From Ruminococcus sp. (GTDB lineage: Bacteria > Bacillota > Clostridia > Oscillospirales > Ruminococcaceae): DNA of 64,000 bases. The notes under the pieces are model-generated. The model had not been told where the DNA came from, ran no database searches, and saw only the letters and a program-made list of their open reading frames with translations. Within the stretch, counting starts at the first letter, position 1. Every line of letters begins with the position of its first letter. The DNA lies in contig NZ_JAFYYT010000028.1 in assembly GCF_017549005.1 (NCBI RefSeq), forward strand, positions 40,642 to 104,641. Direction: 5' to 3'. Position numbers and translations under genes: made by a program. Below are positions 17,321 to 25,370 of this stretch, one piece after another.

Positions 17321-18112
17321 TTACTGTGCCTTGAAGAGAGTTCCTATCTCCTTGTCCTCAAAGAGGTCGTAGAGCTTTTCGGGGTCTCTTCCGTTCATGA
17401 TTATCATGTCTATGCCTGCATTTGTGGCTATTTTTGCGGCATTTATCTTCGTGGACATACCGCCTGTGCCCAGAGGCGAGCCTGCGCCGCCTGCCATAGC
17501 CTCTATCTCGGGAGTTATCTTCTCAACGAGGGGGATAGGCTTGGCGTCGGGATTTTCACGGGGGTCGCCGTCATAGAGAGCGTCGATGTCCGAGAGTATA
17601 AGCAGGAGATCGGCTCTTGAAAGCTCCGCAACAAGGGCGGAGAGAGAGTCGTTCTCGCCGATCTCGAGCTCCAGCTCGTCGATAGCGATAGTGTCGTTCT
17701 CGTTAACTATGGGGATAACGTCCATATTCACCAGCTTCTCCACGGTATTCATGAAGTTTTCGCAGTGATTGGGGTTGTTTATGATCGTTTTGGTGAGCAG
17801 TATCTGCGCCACCGTAACGCTGTATTTTGCGAACATATCGTCGTATACGTGCATGAGCTCGCACTGACCTATAGCGGCAACAGCCTGCTTGGTCTTGGTG
17901 TCCCTGGGCTTTTCCGGGAGACCCAGCTTTCCTGCGCCGAGACCCACAGCTCCCGAGGAGACCATGATGATCTCACGTCCCGAGTTGTGAAGGTCGGAAA
18001 TGACGCGGACAAGGTTCGTCATGCGGCGTATATTGAGCTTGCCCGTTTTGTGGGCAAGGGTGGAGGTTCCGAGTTTTATGACGATACGCTTCTTTTCGGA
18101 TATATTTCTCAT
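17321..18112 (-). CDS. proB: glutamate 5-kinase
   Basis: First step of proline synthesis: ATP-dependent phosphorylation of glutamate. The 263-residue product is the short form that lacks the C-terminal PUA domain of the E. coli enzyme. Amino-acid-kinase motifs are visible: RIVIKLGTSTL at the N terminus, VSSGAVGLG, NENDTIAIDE and the GTGGMSTKINAA loop near the end. Allosteric proline inhibition in the family acts through the kinase domain, so it may be kept. An AAGGAAG ribosome site precedes the ATG, 14 bp after the dehydrogenase gene; the operon continues into proA. Confidence 0.96.
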   Translation of the reverse strand: MRNISEKKRIVIKLGTSTLAHKTGKLNIRRMTNLVRVISDLHNSGREIIMVSSGAVGLGAGKLGLPEKPRDTKTKQAVAAIGQCELMHVYDDMFAKYSVTVAQILLTKTIINNPNHCENFMNTVEKLVNMDVIPIVNENDTIAIDELELEIGENDSLSALVAELSRADLLLILSDIDALYDGDPRENPDAKPIPLVEKITPEIEAMAGGAGSPLGTGGMSTKINAAKIATNAGIDMIIMNGRDPEKLYDLFEDKEIGTLFKAQ

Positions 18113-18126
18113 AAGTGTATCTTCCT

Positions 18127-19077
18127 TCAGTTGACTTTATTCTGCGGACTGCCTTTCTGCCATGCCCTGATGTTCGCACAGACGATGTCCACAAGCCGCT
18201 GTCTCGTTTCAAGGGGCGCCCATGCAGTATGGGGCGTGATGATGCAGTTCTTTGCACCCTTGAGGGGCGTGTCGGGAGACATAGGCTCCTTTTCCAGTAC
18301 GTCGAGGTATGCGGCTGCGATCTTTCCGCTGTTCAGAGCCTGTGCAAGGTCGGCTTCACTGACAACTCCTCCGCGTGATGTGTTTATCAGCATTGCAGAG
18401 GGCTTCATACGGGAAAGGAGCTCGCTGTTTACCATTCCTGCCGTTTTGTCTGTGAGCGGACAGTGGAATGTGAGCACGTCGGCTTTTCCGACGGCTGTGT
18501 AAAGGTCTGTGACCTCATATGGGCAGTCCTTTGGCTGTGTTCTTGTGCTTACGACAATATTCATGCCGAATGCAGAGCCTATCTCTGCTACCTTTCGTCC
18601 GATAGAGCCGAATCCCACTATTGACAGAGTTTTCCCCGAAAGCTCGGAAGTCGGGACAGGGAAGTACGAAAATGCGGGAGAACGCTCCCATTCGCCGTTC
18701 TTTACGGCAATATCGTAGTCCCTGATGCGGCTGAAACGGTCGAGTATGTATGCGAATACCTGCTGAGCTACCGAATTTGTGGAGTACTGTCCCGCATTGC
18801 AGACCACTATGCCTTTTTCGGCGGCATAGGCGATATCAACGTTGTTGTAGCCTGTTGCGAAAAGTCCTACATATTTGATATTCGGGCAGGTGTCCATTAT
18901 TTCCTTTGTGATAAGCACCTTGTTGCAGAGCACGATGTCCGCGTCGCCTATATTTGCGGCGGTCTCTTCGGGCTTTGTGAGCGGGATTATCTTGATTTCG
19001 CCCAGCTCTTCAAGCTGAGTTGTGGGGATATCTCCGCTGATATTGACTGTATACCAGTCCAGGACGGCTATCTTCAT
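18127..19077 (-). CDS. D-isomer-specific 2-hydroxyacid dehydrogenase (hydroxypyruvate/glycerate type)
   Basis: NAD(P)-dependent oxidoreductase of 2-hydroxy acids. The 316 residues show the family order: catalytic N-terminal domain, Rossmann fold with VGFGSIGRKVAEIG, then the catalytic Arg in INTSRGGVV, Glu in DVLEKEPM and His in ITPHTAW. The LFATGYNNVD segment and overall length fit glycerate or hydroxypyruvate reductases (HprA-like) better than SerA, which has a regulatory tail. Substrate is inferred only. It lies 3 bp downstream of a small membrane-protein gene and 14 bp upstream of proB, so it is cotranscribed with proline synthesis. Confidence 0.88.
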   Translation of the reverse strand: MKIAVLDWYTVNISGDIPTTQLEELGEIKIIPLTKPEETAANIGDADIVLCNKVLITKEIMDTCPNIKYVGLFATGYNNVDIAYAAEKGIVVCNAGQYSTNSVAQQVFAYILDRFSRIRDYDIAVKNGEWERSPAFSYFPVPTSELSGKTLSIVGFGSIGRKVAEIGSAFGMNIVVSTRTQPKDCPYEVTDLYTAVGKADVLTFHCPLTDKTAGMVNSELLSRMKPSAMLINTSRGGVVSEADLAQALNSGKIAAAYLDVLEKEPMSPDTPLKGAKNCIITPHTAWAPLETRQRLVDIVCANIRAWQKGSPQNKVN

Positions 19078-19080
19078 AGC

Positions 19081-19428
19081 TCAGTTCTCCTCTTTTTTGC
19101 TGTCCTTGTCGGAAGCTGCAGCTTCTTCGGCTTTCTTCGGCTTGCATATGACCGAGGATATGAAAGCGGCAAGGATAAGGATGAACTCTATTATCCCTAC
19201 TGCGTAGAAAACTGTCTTGTTCTTTGAGATAAGCAGAAGCAGCGCTATAGGAGCTGCTATAGCGAATATAAGCTGAAATGGCTTTTTCTGTACAGCAAAT
19301 CTGTAGCCGAAAAAGATAACGGAAGCTATTACGACTCCGATGAGCATCCATGACGGGAATGGGAAGATAGAGGGATCCTCAACGTCCGAGATCTTGGCGA
19401 TAGCTGTGAGCATATTTGAAAAAAGCAT
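19081..19428 (-). CDS. small membrane protein, function unknown
   Basis: Not recognised. The 115-residue product has three hydrophobic segments: near SWMLIGVVIASVIFFGYRF, FQLIFAIAAPIALLLLI and VFYAVGIIEFILILAAFI. A charged Lys/Glu tail (KKAEEAAASDKDSKKEEN) follows and is probably cytoplasmic. It is the first gene of the run that continues through the hydroxyacid dehydrogenase, proB and proA; the next ORF starts 3 bp after its stop. The promoter at 19517-19545 lies about 90 bp upstream. Confidence 0.75.
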   Translation of the reverse strand: MLFSNMLTAIAKISDVEDPSIFPFPSWMLIGVVIASVIFFGYRFAVQKKPFQLIFAIAAPIALLLLISKNKTVFYAVGIIEFILILAAFISSVICKPKKAEEAAASDKDSKKEEN

Positions 19429-19516
19429 TTTTTACTCCGATCCTCCGCCGTATACATTATATTTTCAAGTCGGAATATGGCGGAATTTTAAAATTATGCA
19501 AAAGCCTGCACATTAC

Positions 19517-19545
19517 AGTATAACACAAACAGCTCAGAAATTCAA
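19517..19545 (-). promoter_or_regulatory. promoter of the small membrane protein-proBA run
   Basis: On the minus strand TTGAAT (19540-19545), 17-bp spacer, TATACT (19517-19522). The rest of the 413-bp gap 19429-19841 holds the repeat described next. Confidence 0.75.
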
Positions 19546-19653
19546 CTATTTTTTAAAAAATACACAAAAAATTTGTTATGTATCCTGCCGTATTTTCGGC
19601 TGTTTTTAACAGGGACTTGAAATTTTGCAGTTTTCGGCGTATAATATTATATA

Positions 19654-19797
19654 AATCATAATTTTACTTTGCAAAATTATGATTAGTTTAGAGTTGAGAG
19701 TTAAGAGTTGAGAGTTAATGAGTTCGCTTCGCTCACATTATTTAAATGATGTCGCCGCAGGCGATACCATAACTTTCAACTCTCAATTCTCAACTTC
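19654..19797. repeat. inverted-repeat element with internal hairpins
   Basis: A 12-bp hairpin, AATCATAATTTT with its complement (19654-19684), is followed by a roughly 105-bp unit. The unit's ends are imperfect inverted repeats built on GAGTTGAGAGTTAAGAG (starting at 19691) and its complement (ending near 19797), about 25 of 30 positions matching. Small hairpins GAG-TTCGCTTCG-CTC and TCGCC-GCA-GGCGA lie inside. The left hairpin shares the sequence TAAATCATAATTT with the ends of the element at 5983-6238. Partial GAATTAAGAGCTAAG-like remnants also occur near 35513, 27900 and 54870. Confidence 0.6.
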
Positions 19798-19841
19798 AAA
19801 ATTTAGCATAGCTGAATTTTGTTTTACAGGAGGTGCGGTAA

Positions 19842-20525
19842 ATGATATATATGCTTGAAGATGAAGACGGGATAAGAAATTTTGTACTATACGGACTAAA
19901 AACCTCGGGTATGGAAGCCGAGGGCTTTGATACTCCGTCCGCACTCAGGGAGGCAATGTCAAAGCAGCTTCCCGACTTGCTCCTTCTCGACCGTATGCTC
20001 CCCGAGGAGGACGGTCTCACAGTGCTGAAAAAGCTCCGTAGCGCTCCCGAAACGAGAAAGCTTCCTGTGATAATGCTTACCGCAAAGGGTTCGGAGCTTG
20101 ACAAGGTCGAGGGGCTTGACAGCGGAGCAGACGACTATATCGCAAAACCCTTCGGAATGCTTGAACTGATATCGCGAATAAAGGCGCTCCTGCGCCGTAC
20201 ATCAGATACTCCCGGCGGAAGTGAAAGACTGGAGATCGGCGGGCTCTGCATATTTCCCTCAAAGCATGAGGTCTTTGCGGACGGGGAAAAGATCACTCTC
20301 ACCCTCAAGGAATACGATATGCTGCTGTTCCTGGTCAGGAACAGGGGAGAGGTATATTCCCGCGACAGCCTTCTGAAGGAGATATGGGGCTACGATTTTT
20401 CAGGCGAGAGCCGCACTGTTGACGTTCATATAAGAACTCTCAGGCAGAAGCTGGGCAGCTGCGGAGATATAATCCGGACTATCCGCGGAGTAGGCTATAA
20501 GGCAGGTGACGAAGCAGGTGACTAA
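19842..20525 (+). CDS. OmpR/PhoB-family response regulator
   Basis: DNA-binding output of a two-component system. The 227 residues form a receiver domain with acidic residues at the start (MIYMLEDEDG), phospho-acceptor Asp 50 (LLLLDRMLP), Thr 80 and Lys 102 (AKPFG). A winged-helix domain follows, with LTLKEYDMLLFLVRN and the recognition region SRTVDVHIRTLRQKLG ending GVGYKAG. AGGAGGTG sits before the ATG. The sensor kinase gene starts inside its 3' end. PhoP/PhoB is the closest functional guess because the partner is PhoR-like, but no phosphate genes are nearby. Confidence 0.93.
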   Translation: MIYMLEDEDGIRNFVLYGLKTSGMEAEGFDTPSALREAMSKQLPDLLLLDRMLPEEDGLTVLKKLRSAPETRKLPVIMLTAKGSELDKVEGLDSGADDYIAKPFGMLELISRIKALLRRTSDTPGGSERLEIGGLCIFPSKHEVFADGEKITLTLKEYDMLLFLVRNRGEVYSRDSLLKEIWGYDFSGESRTVDVHIRTLRQKLGSCGDIIRTIRGVGYKAGDEAGD

Positions 20526-22212
20526 GAAAATATTCCTCAGTATAATAACAATATGTATCATGACCCTGCTTGCAGCGATATTTCTCGTTACGGCTTTGCT
20601 CTACAGCAGGTCCGCAGAGATAGCGTCAGCAGAGGTCAGGACCGACGCAAGGCTTATTGCTTCCGCTGTGGAGCAGAGCGGCGGAAACTACCTCGACAAG
20701 ACCGATTTCGGCGGAAATATCCGCGTAACATGGATAGCTTCCGGCGGAAATGTCATATATGACACCGATGAGGACCCTGATTCTCTCGAAAACCACTCAG
20801 ACCGTGAGGAGATATCTCAGGCTTTCGATAGCGGCGAGGGCAGTTCCTCAAGATATTCCAGCACCATAATGCAGAAGACGGTAAATCACGCTGTAAGGCT
20901 GAAAGACGGCTCTGTTATAAGAGTTTCCGGAGTTCACAGCTCACTCACTGCGGAGCTTATGAAAGCTTTGAGCCCGATGCTTGCCATACTTATCGCAGTT
21001 GTGCTCTTTTCGGTGCTTGCGGCTTCAATGGTGTCGAGAAATATCGTAAGACCTATAAATAATATCGACCTTTCCCACCCGAAAATAAAGAAGAACTACA
21101 AGGAACTTGCGCCCCTTCTTGAAAAGCTGAATTCGCAGAATGCCAAGGTAAGCAGGCAGATGGACGAGCTTCAGAGCAGCCGCGAGCAGTTCAGCCTTAT
21201 GACGGAAAGCATGGAGGAGGGTCTCATAATCGCCGACCCGAAGCTCATTGTCCTCACCTGCAATTCCAGTGCGCTCAGACTTCTCGGGGCAGGCTCGTTT
21301 ACTCAGGGACAGAGCGTATATGCCCTGAACAATTCCGATGTTTTCAGACGCTGTCTCCTCAATGCTCTTGGCGGCAGGCGCTCGGAGTGCATACTGCGGA
21401 CTGGCGACGGTCAGAGGGAGGTCATCGCAAGCCCTGCAAACAGCATAGACATGGTATGCGGAATCGTAGTCTTTATCATGGACGTTACGGAAAAGCAGGA
21501 GCTTGAAACAATGCGCCGCGAGTTTACGTCGAATGTTTCCCACGAGCTGAAAACTCCCCTTACCACTATCTACGGTATCGCCGATATGCTCGCAAACGGC
21601 ATGGTGCAGAGCGGCGATGTGGCGGAGTTCGGCGGGAATATCCGCAGCGAAGCCGAAAGGCTCATAAACCTTATCAACGATATAGTTTCGCTTTCAAAGC
21701 TGGACGAGGACGCTGCTCCTCATGAGAACGAAAATATCGAGCTGTTCGCTCTTGCGGAGGAGGTACTTGACAGATTAAAGCTGAATGCTGAGGAAAAAGG
21801 CGTCGTTACGTCGCTTTCGGGAGAAAAGGTGTCTATAACGGGCAGCCGCACCATTCTAAGCGAGGTATTGTACAATCTCTGCGACAACGGTATAAAATAC
21901 AATGTCAGCGGCGGAAGTCTCAGCGTGAAGATATCACATATCCCTCAGAGGGTGATAATCACTGTCAGCGATACCGGCATGGGAATACCTAAGCAGTATC
22001 TGGGACGTGTTTTCGAGCGCTTCTACCGCGTTGACAAGAGCCGCTCGAGCAGGATAAAAGGCACAGGTCTGGGACTTTCAATTGTAAAGCACGGCGTTCT
22101 TTATCATAACGGAACTGTCCGCGTAGACAGCGAAGAGGGAAAGGGAACTGTGTTCACGGTGGAGCTGCCTATCGAAAAAAAGCAGCATAACGAAGAACAG
22201 GGAGTGTTTTGA
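20506..22212 (+). CDS. sensor histidine kinase, PhoR-like
   Basis: Membrane sensor partner of the preceding regulator. The start is uncertain: GTG 20506 or GTG 20518, both inside the regulator gene (overlap up to 20 bp). Of 568 residues, transmembrane helices are near 9-31 and 155-177 with an extracytoplasmic domain between them. A PAS-like region follows at about 225-330, then HisKA with phospho-accepting His 346 (SNVSHELKTPL) and HATPase_c with N-box NLCDNGIKYN, G1 VSDTGMGIP and GTGLGLSIVKH. The HK overlaps the next gene by one base (TGATG). Domain order matches PhoR/WalK-type kinases; the signal is unknown. Confidence 0.93.
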   Translation: MTKQVTKKIFLSIITICIMTLLAAIFLVTALLYSRSAEIASAEVRTDARLIASAVEQSGGNYLDKTDFGGNIRVTWIASGGNVIYDTDEDPDSLENHSDREEISQAFDSGEGSSSRYSSTIMQKTVNHAVRLKDGSVIRVSGVHSSLTAELMKALSPMLAILIAVVLFSVLAASMVSRNIVRPINNIDLSHPKIKKNYKELAPLLEKLNSQNAKVSRQMDELQSSREQFSLMTESMEEGLIIADPKLIVLTCNSSALRLLGAGSFTQGQSVYALNNSDVFRRCLLNALGGRRSECILRTGDGQREVIASPANSIDMVCGIVVFIMDVTEKQELETMRREFTSNVSHELKTPLTTIYGIADMLANGMVQSGDVAEFGGNIRSEAERLINLINDIVSLSKLDEDAAPHENENIELFALAEEVLDRLKLNAEEKGVVTSLSGEKVSITGSRTILSEVLYNLCDNGIKYNVSGGSLSVKISHIPQRVIITVSDTGMGIPKQYLGRVFERFYRVDKSRSSRIKGTGLGLSIVKHGVLYHNGTVRVDSEEGKGTVFTVELPIEKKQHNEEQGVF

Positions 22213-23351
22213 TGAGCAGAGGCATTACTGCCGAGGAGCTTGAAAGGCTTGACAGCTCTGAGTATTTATTGATAGATATACGCGACAGCTCGGCTTTTGA
22301 GTACGGTCATATCGACGGTGCGGTGAATATAGCGCAGGATAAGCTCTGCGAGGCGGAGCTTCCTAAAGACAAAAAGCTCATAATCTGCTGCAGGAGCGGC
22401 ATTATCAGCGGCCAGACCGCAGAGGAGCTCTGCGACAGGGGCTTTGACGCATATGACCTGGTCGGCGGTTATGTGGACTGGCTGAGAATAAAAATGGCTG
22501 ACCGTCAGGTGACTGCCGATGTGGAGCTGAGCCTGCGGAAGAAGTTCAAGAAATCCATATGGTGCAAATTCACAAAGGCTATAAACGAGTACGAACTGGT
22601 AAAGCCCAATGATAGGATAGCCGTCTGTATTTCGGGCGGAAAGGACTCCATGCTCATGGCGAAGCTCTTTCAGGAGCTTAAAAGGCATGACAAGTTTCCC
22701 TTTGAGGTGGAATTCCTTGTTATGGATCCGGGTTACAGTCCCGAGAACCGCCGCGTTATCGAGGAAAATACCCGTTCAATGTCCATACCCGTGCATATTT
22801 TCGAGTCGGATATATTTGATTCGGTCTATAATATTGAGAAAAATCCCTGTTATATATGCGCCCGCATGAGAAGAGGCTATCTTTACAGCCACGCGAAGGC
22901 GCTGGGCTGCAACAAAATTGCTCTCGGACATCATTTCGACGACGTTATCGAGACTATCCTCATGGGTATGCTCTACGGCGGTCAGGTTCAGACTATGATG
23001 CCGAAGCTACACAGCACCAACTTTGAGGGCATGGAGCTCATTCGTCCCCTTTATCTCGTCCGTGAAGCCGATATAAAGCACTGGCGGGACTATAACGGTC
23101 TGCATTTCATACAGTGTGCCTGCAAGTTCACGGATACCTGCACTACCTGCGCTCCCGACAGCCGGACGGTATCGAAAAGAATGGAGATAAAGAACCTCAT
23201 TGCTGAACTGAAAAAGGTCAATCCGCAGGTGGAGAAGAATATCTTCCGCAGCGTGGAAAACGTAAATACAAATACGGTCATAGCATATAAGGACAACGAG
23301 GGAGTTCACAGGTTCCTCGATACATACGACAGCAAAACGGACTTGAAATAA
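22212..23351 (+). CDS. rhodanese-TtcA fusion: tRNA-thiolation-type PP-loop ATPase with its own sulfurtransferase domain
   Basis: The start is ATG 22212, overlapping the kinase stop. The 379-residue product is two domains in one chain. Residues 1 to about 95 are a rhodanese domain with active-site Cys 60 (IICCRSGI) and GGYVDW at its end. The remainder is a TtcA-type N-type ATP-pyrophosphatase with PP-loop SGGKDS at 141-146, a CYIC pair at Cys 212 and 215, LGHHFDDVIET, and a further Cys group at 301, 303, 309 and 312. TtcA makes 2-thiocytidine in tRNA using an iron-sulfur cluster. The rhodanese part could supply persulfide sulfur. The exact tRNA target is not shown by sequence; another cytosolic thiolation target is possible. 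Confidence 0.85.
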   Translation: MSRGITAEELERLDSSEYLLIDIRDSSAFEYGHIDGAVNIAQDKLCEAELPKDKKLIICCRSGIISGQTAEELCDRGFDAYDLVGGYVDWLRIKMADRQVTADVELSLRKKFKKSIWCKFTKAINEYELVKPNDRIAVCISGGKDSMLMAKLFQELKRHDKFPFEVEFLVMDPGYSPENRRVIEENTRSMSIPVHIFESDIFDSVYNIEKNPCYICARMRRGYLYSHAKALGCNKIALGHHFDDVIETILMGMLYGGQVQTMMPKLHSTNFEGMELIRPLYLVREADIKHWRDYNGLHFIQCACKFTDTCTTCAPDSRTVSKRMEIKNLIAELKKVNPQVEKNIFRSVENVNTNTVIAYKDNEGVHRFLDTYDSKTDLK

Positions 23352-23364
23352 GTCCGTTTTTTCT
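23334..23364 (+). terminator. terminator overlapping the stop codon of the rhodanese-TtcA gene
   Basis: AAAACGGACTT (23334-23344) pairs with AAGTCCGTTTT (23350-23360), loop GAAAT; the T-run continues to 23362. Confidence 0.85.
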
Positions 23365-23452
23365 TTCTTGAACATTAATTTCCATGTTTTAAAGACGTTT
23401 TGCGCGTCATAATAGTAACACGGCATCAAAAAACAATTAAGGAGAAATTGCA

Positions 23453-23653
23453 ATGAGCAATAACAGCAATAACAATAAAGGCGAAATGACACAGAAGGGC
23501 AGAGAGGCTCTCGAAAGATTCAAGATGGAGTCTGCAAATGAGCTCGGTATCAACCTCAAGCAGGGCTACAACGGTGACCTTACTTCACGTGAGGCCGGCT
23601 CTATCGGCGGCAGCATGGTCAAGAAGATGATCGACTCATATAAGATGCAGTAA
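23453..23653 (+). CDS. small acid-soluble spore protein, alpha/beta type
   Basis: DNA-coating protein of the dormant spore that protects DNA from UV and heat. The 66-residue product has an Asn-rich start and the family core: ERFKMESANELGI followed by the germination-protease region, GYNGDLTSREAGSIGGSMVKKMI. AAGGAG precedes the ATG. CATAATA at 23408-23414 resembles the -10 of forespore sigma-G promoters, but a -35 at the right distance is not clear. It is direct evidence that the lineage can make spores or descends from spore formers. Confidence 0.9.
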   Translation: MSNNSNNNKGEMTQKGREALERFKMESANELGINLKQGYNGDLTSREAGSIGGSMVKKMIDSYKMQ

Positions 23654-23670
23654 CAGCTGTATTACGCAAA

Positions 23671-23702
23671 AAAGGGAACGCTCAGGCGTTCCCTTTGCTG
23701 TT
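23671..23702. terminator. bidirectional terminator between the spore-protein and XRE genes
   Basis: AAAGGGAACGC (23671-23681) pairs with GCGTTCCCTTT (23686-23696), loop TCAG. T-runs lie on both sides; the minus-strand one is the stronger. Confidence 0.8.
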
Positions 23703-23703
23703 G

Positions 23704-24273
23704 TCAGAAAAAAACGAATGCACATATTCCCACGATGACGGAGGCGAAAGCCATACCGAAGATCACCTTTACAATGGGCTTGTTGAGAGATTTCATGCGT
23801 TCCTCCGAGATCTCGTCAAGGGACTTGCCTTCCATGAAAGCCTTTATTTCCCTGTAGGTCTGGATATCGTTGGCTTTTTTCATTTTTTCCACTTTTATGG
23901 CGGTGAACATGGATACTGAAAAGAGTATTCCCCATATAATTCCGCCGATCCAGCCGAGGTACTTTATCAGCGGCAGGATAGAGACTGCAGCGATGATATA
24001 CTCGGCAGTGAGGAGCCATGCCATAGCATTGAACTTCTTAACGTCACTTTTTTCGATTTCATTTTTCATAGATTCAACATCTCCTTTAACTAATTCGTCA
24101 AGAGAAATATTGAAAAGCTTTCCGAGAAGCAGAAGGCTGTGTATGTCGGGGTAGCTCTTGCCGTTTTCCCAGTTTGAGACAGTCTGTCTGCTGACATAGG
24201 CTTTTTCAGCAAGAGTCTCCTGTGACCAGTTCAGCTTTCCGCGGAACTTCTTGATCTGATTTCCGATCTCCAT
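23704..24273 (-). CDS. XRE-family regulator fused to membrane segments
   Basis: Putative transcription regulator anchored in the membrane. ATG 24273 has AAAGGAGG upstream; the longer frame is not used. Of 189 residues, 1-60 form a lambda-repressor-type HTH (WSQETLAEKAYVSRQTVSNWENGKSYPD). After a linker come two or three hydrophobic segments near 85-120 (AEYIIAAVSILPLI, GGIIWGILFSVSMF) and one at the C terminus (VIFGMAFASVIVGICAFVFF). Such HTH-membrane proteins are common in Firmicutes and often autoregulate. Repeated TTTTACA/TGTAAAA motifs and a palindrome lie just upstream. Confidence 0.85.
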   Translation of the reverse strand: MEIGNQIKKFRGKLNWSQETLAEKAYVSRQTVSNWENGKSYPDIHSLLLLGKLFNISLDELVKGDVESMKNEIEKSDVKKFNAMAWLLTAEYIIAAVSILPLIKYLGWIGGIIWGILFSVSMFTAIKVEKMKKANDIQTYREIKAFMEGKSLDEISEERMKSLNKPIVKVIFGMAFASVIVGICAFVFF

Positions 24274-24313
24274 GTTTTTCCTCCTTTGGAGTTCTTTTCT
24301 CCTGACTGACACA

Positions 24314-24418
24314 AGTATAGCACCAGTCGGCGGAGATTACTACCAATGCTCTTTTACATCTGCGGAAAAAAAGCTGTAAAAAGGCGTTGACATTCCATGT
24401 AAAAGCAGTTTTACATGG
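24314..24418 (-). promoter_or_regulatory. XRE-gene promoter region with TTTTACA operator-like repeats
   Basis: On the minus strand an extended -10 (TGCTATACT, hexamer at 24314-24319). Upstream are four copies of TTTTACA or TGTAAAA (about 24353, 24376, 24399, 24409). The last two form a perfect 10-bp inverted repeat, CCATGTAAAA-GCAG-TTTTACATGG (24395-24418), a likely operator. Confidence 0.55.
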
Positions 24419-24445
24419 CTGAAAACAGGCGTTTGTGAGATGTAT

Positions 24446-24472
24446 AAAAACGGGCAGCTTAAAGGGCTGCCC
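24446..24472 (-). terminator. terminator of degV
   Basis: GGGCAGC (24452-24458) pairs with GCTGCCC (24466-24472). On the minus strand GTTTTTAT follows the stem. Confidence 0.8.
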
Positions 24473-24484
24473 TTTACGGAAAGG

Positions 24485-25357
24485 TCACTTGCTCTTTCGT
24501 CTTATAAGGATAGCGACGAGGTCGGGACCGATATTTGATGTGACTACAGCGCCGATGCAGCCCATCATCTCTGCCTTGCGGCCCGTCTTTCTTACGAGCT
24601 CCTTTTCGACTTCCTTTGCAACAGTATCGTCCCTGCCGTGAAGGAGTATGTACGGAGTCTGAGGAGTCATATTCTTTTCGGCGATCTCTGCGAGCTTAGG
24701 AACTATGTTTTTCTCGCCTCTTATCTTGTCAACAGTTTCGGTAGTACCGTCTGCGAAGAGGATAACGGGCTTGAGTCCCAGGAGCTCTCCCGCAAAAGCC
24801 TTTGCGGCGGAGATACGGCCCGATTTCTTGGCGTATTTCAGTGAGAACGGAACTGCATATATAGCGCAGACATTGAACCAGTCCTCGAGATAAGCCACTA
24901 TTTCCTCGGCGTCAGCGCCGCGGCGTATCTTTTTTGCAGCTTCCATAACGGGATAGCCGTAGAAAAGGGTGTAGCACTTTGAATCGAGGTTGAAAATCCG
25001 GAGCTTGTCCTTTGCCTCGGGGTTATTGTCGAAAAAGTCGTTCTTTCCAATTATGGAGTTGTTGTATGTACCCGAGCCCTGTGAGTTTATGGATACGCTT
25101 ATGATATCGGTATAACCCTGCCCGAAGAGTTCCTTGTAGGCTTCCTCGAAGGTCACGGGAGATATCTGCGAATGCTTCGGTATCTCGTCTGTTTCCGCGA
25201 GAAGCTCATAGAATTCCTGTGTGGACTTGTCATACATTTCGCGGAAACTCTTTCCGCCTACTGTCAGTGTAAACGGAAGTACCTTTATTCCAAGCTCCTC
25301 AACAGTCTCTTTTGGCAGGTCGCAGCATGAATCGGTAAGAATTACGATCTTTGACAT
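24485..25357 (-). CDS. DegV-family fatty-acid-binding protein
   Basis: DegV (FakB-type) proteins bind a fatty acid and present it to the kinase FakA for phosphorylation. ATG 25357 (GGAGA upstream) gives 290 residues beginning MSKIVILTDSCCDLP, the family's N-terminal signature. The SQISPVTFEEAYKEL and ISVSINSQGSGTYNNS segments that line the lipid site follow, then RISAAKAFAGELLGLKPVI. The length is standard. It follows trmL by 13 bp. No fakA is in the window, so the kinase must be elsewhere. Confidence 0.93.
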   Translation of the reverse strand: MSKIVILTDSCCDLPKETVEELGIKVLPFTLTVGGKSFREMYDKSTQEFYELLAETDEIPKHSQISPVTFEEAYKELFGQGYTDIISVSINSQGSGTYNNSIIGKNDFFDNNPEAKDKLRIFNLDSKCYTLFYGYPVMEAAKKIRRGADAEEIVAYLEDWFNVCAIYAVPFSLKYAKKSGRISAAKAFAGELLGLKPVILFADGTTETVDKIRGEKNIVPKLAEIAEKNMTPQTPYILLHGRDDTVAKEVEKELVRKTGRKAEMMGCIGAVVTSNIGPDLVAILIRRKSK

Positions 25358-25370
25358 AATAATATCTCCT

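Noticed and set aside
23382-23414. A full sigma-G promoter for the spore protein gene
   Set aside because: The -10-like CATAATA is good, but the best -35-like word is 20-21 bases away instead of about 18, so only the -10 resemblance is noted.
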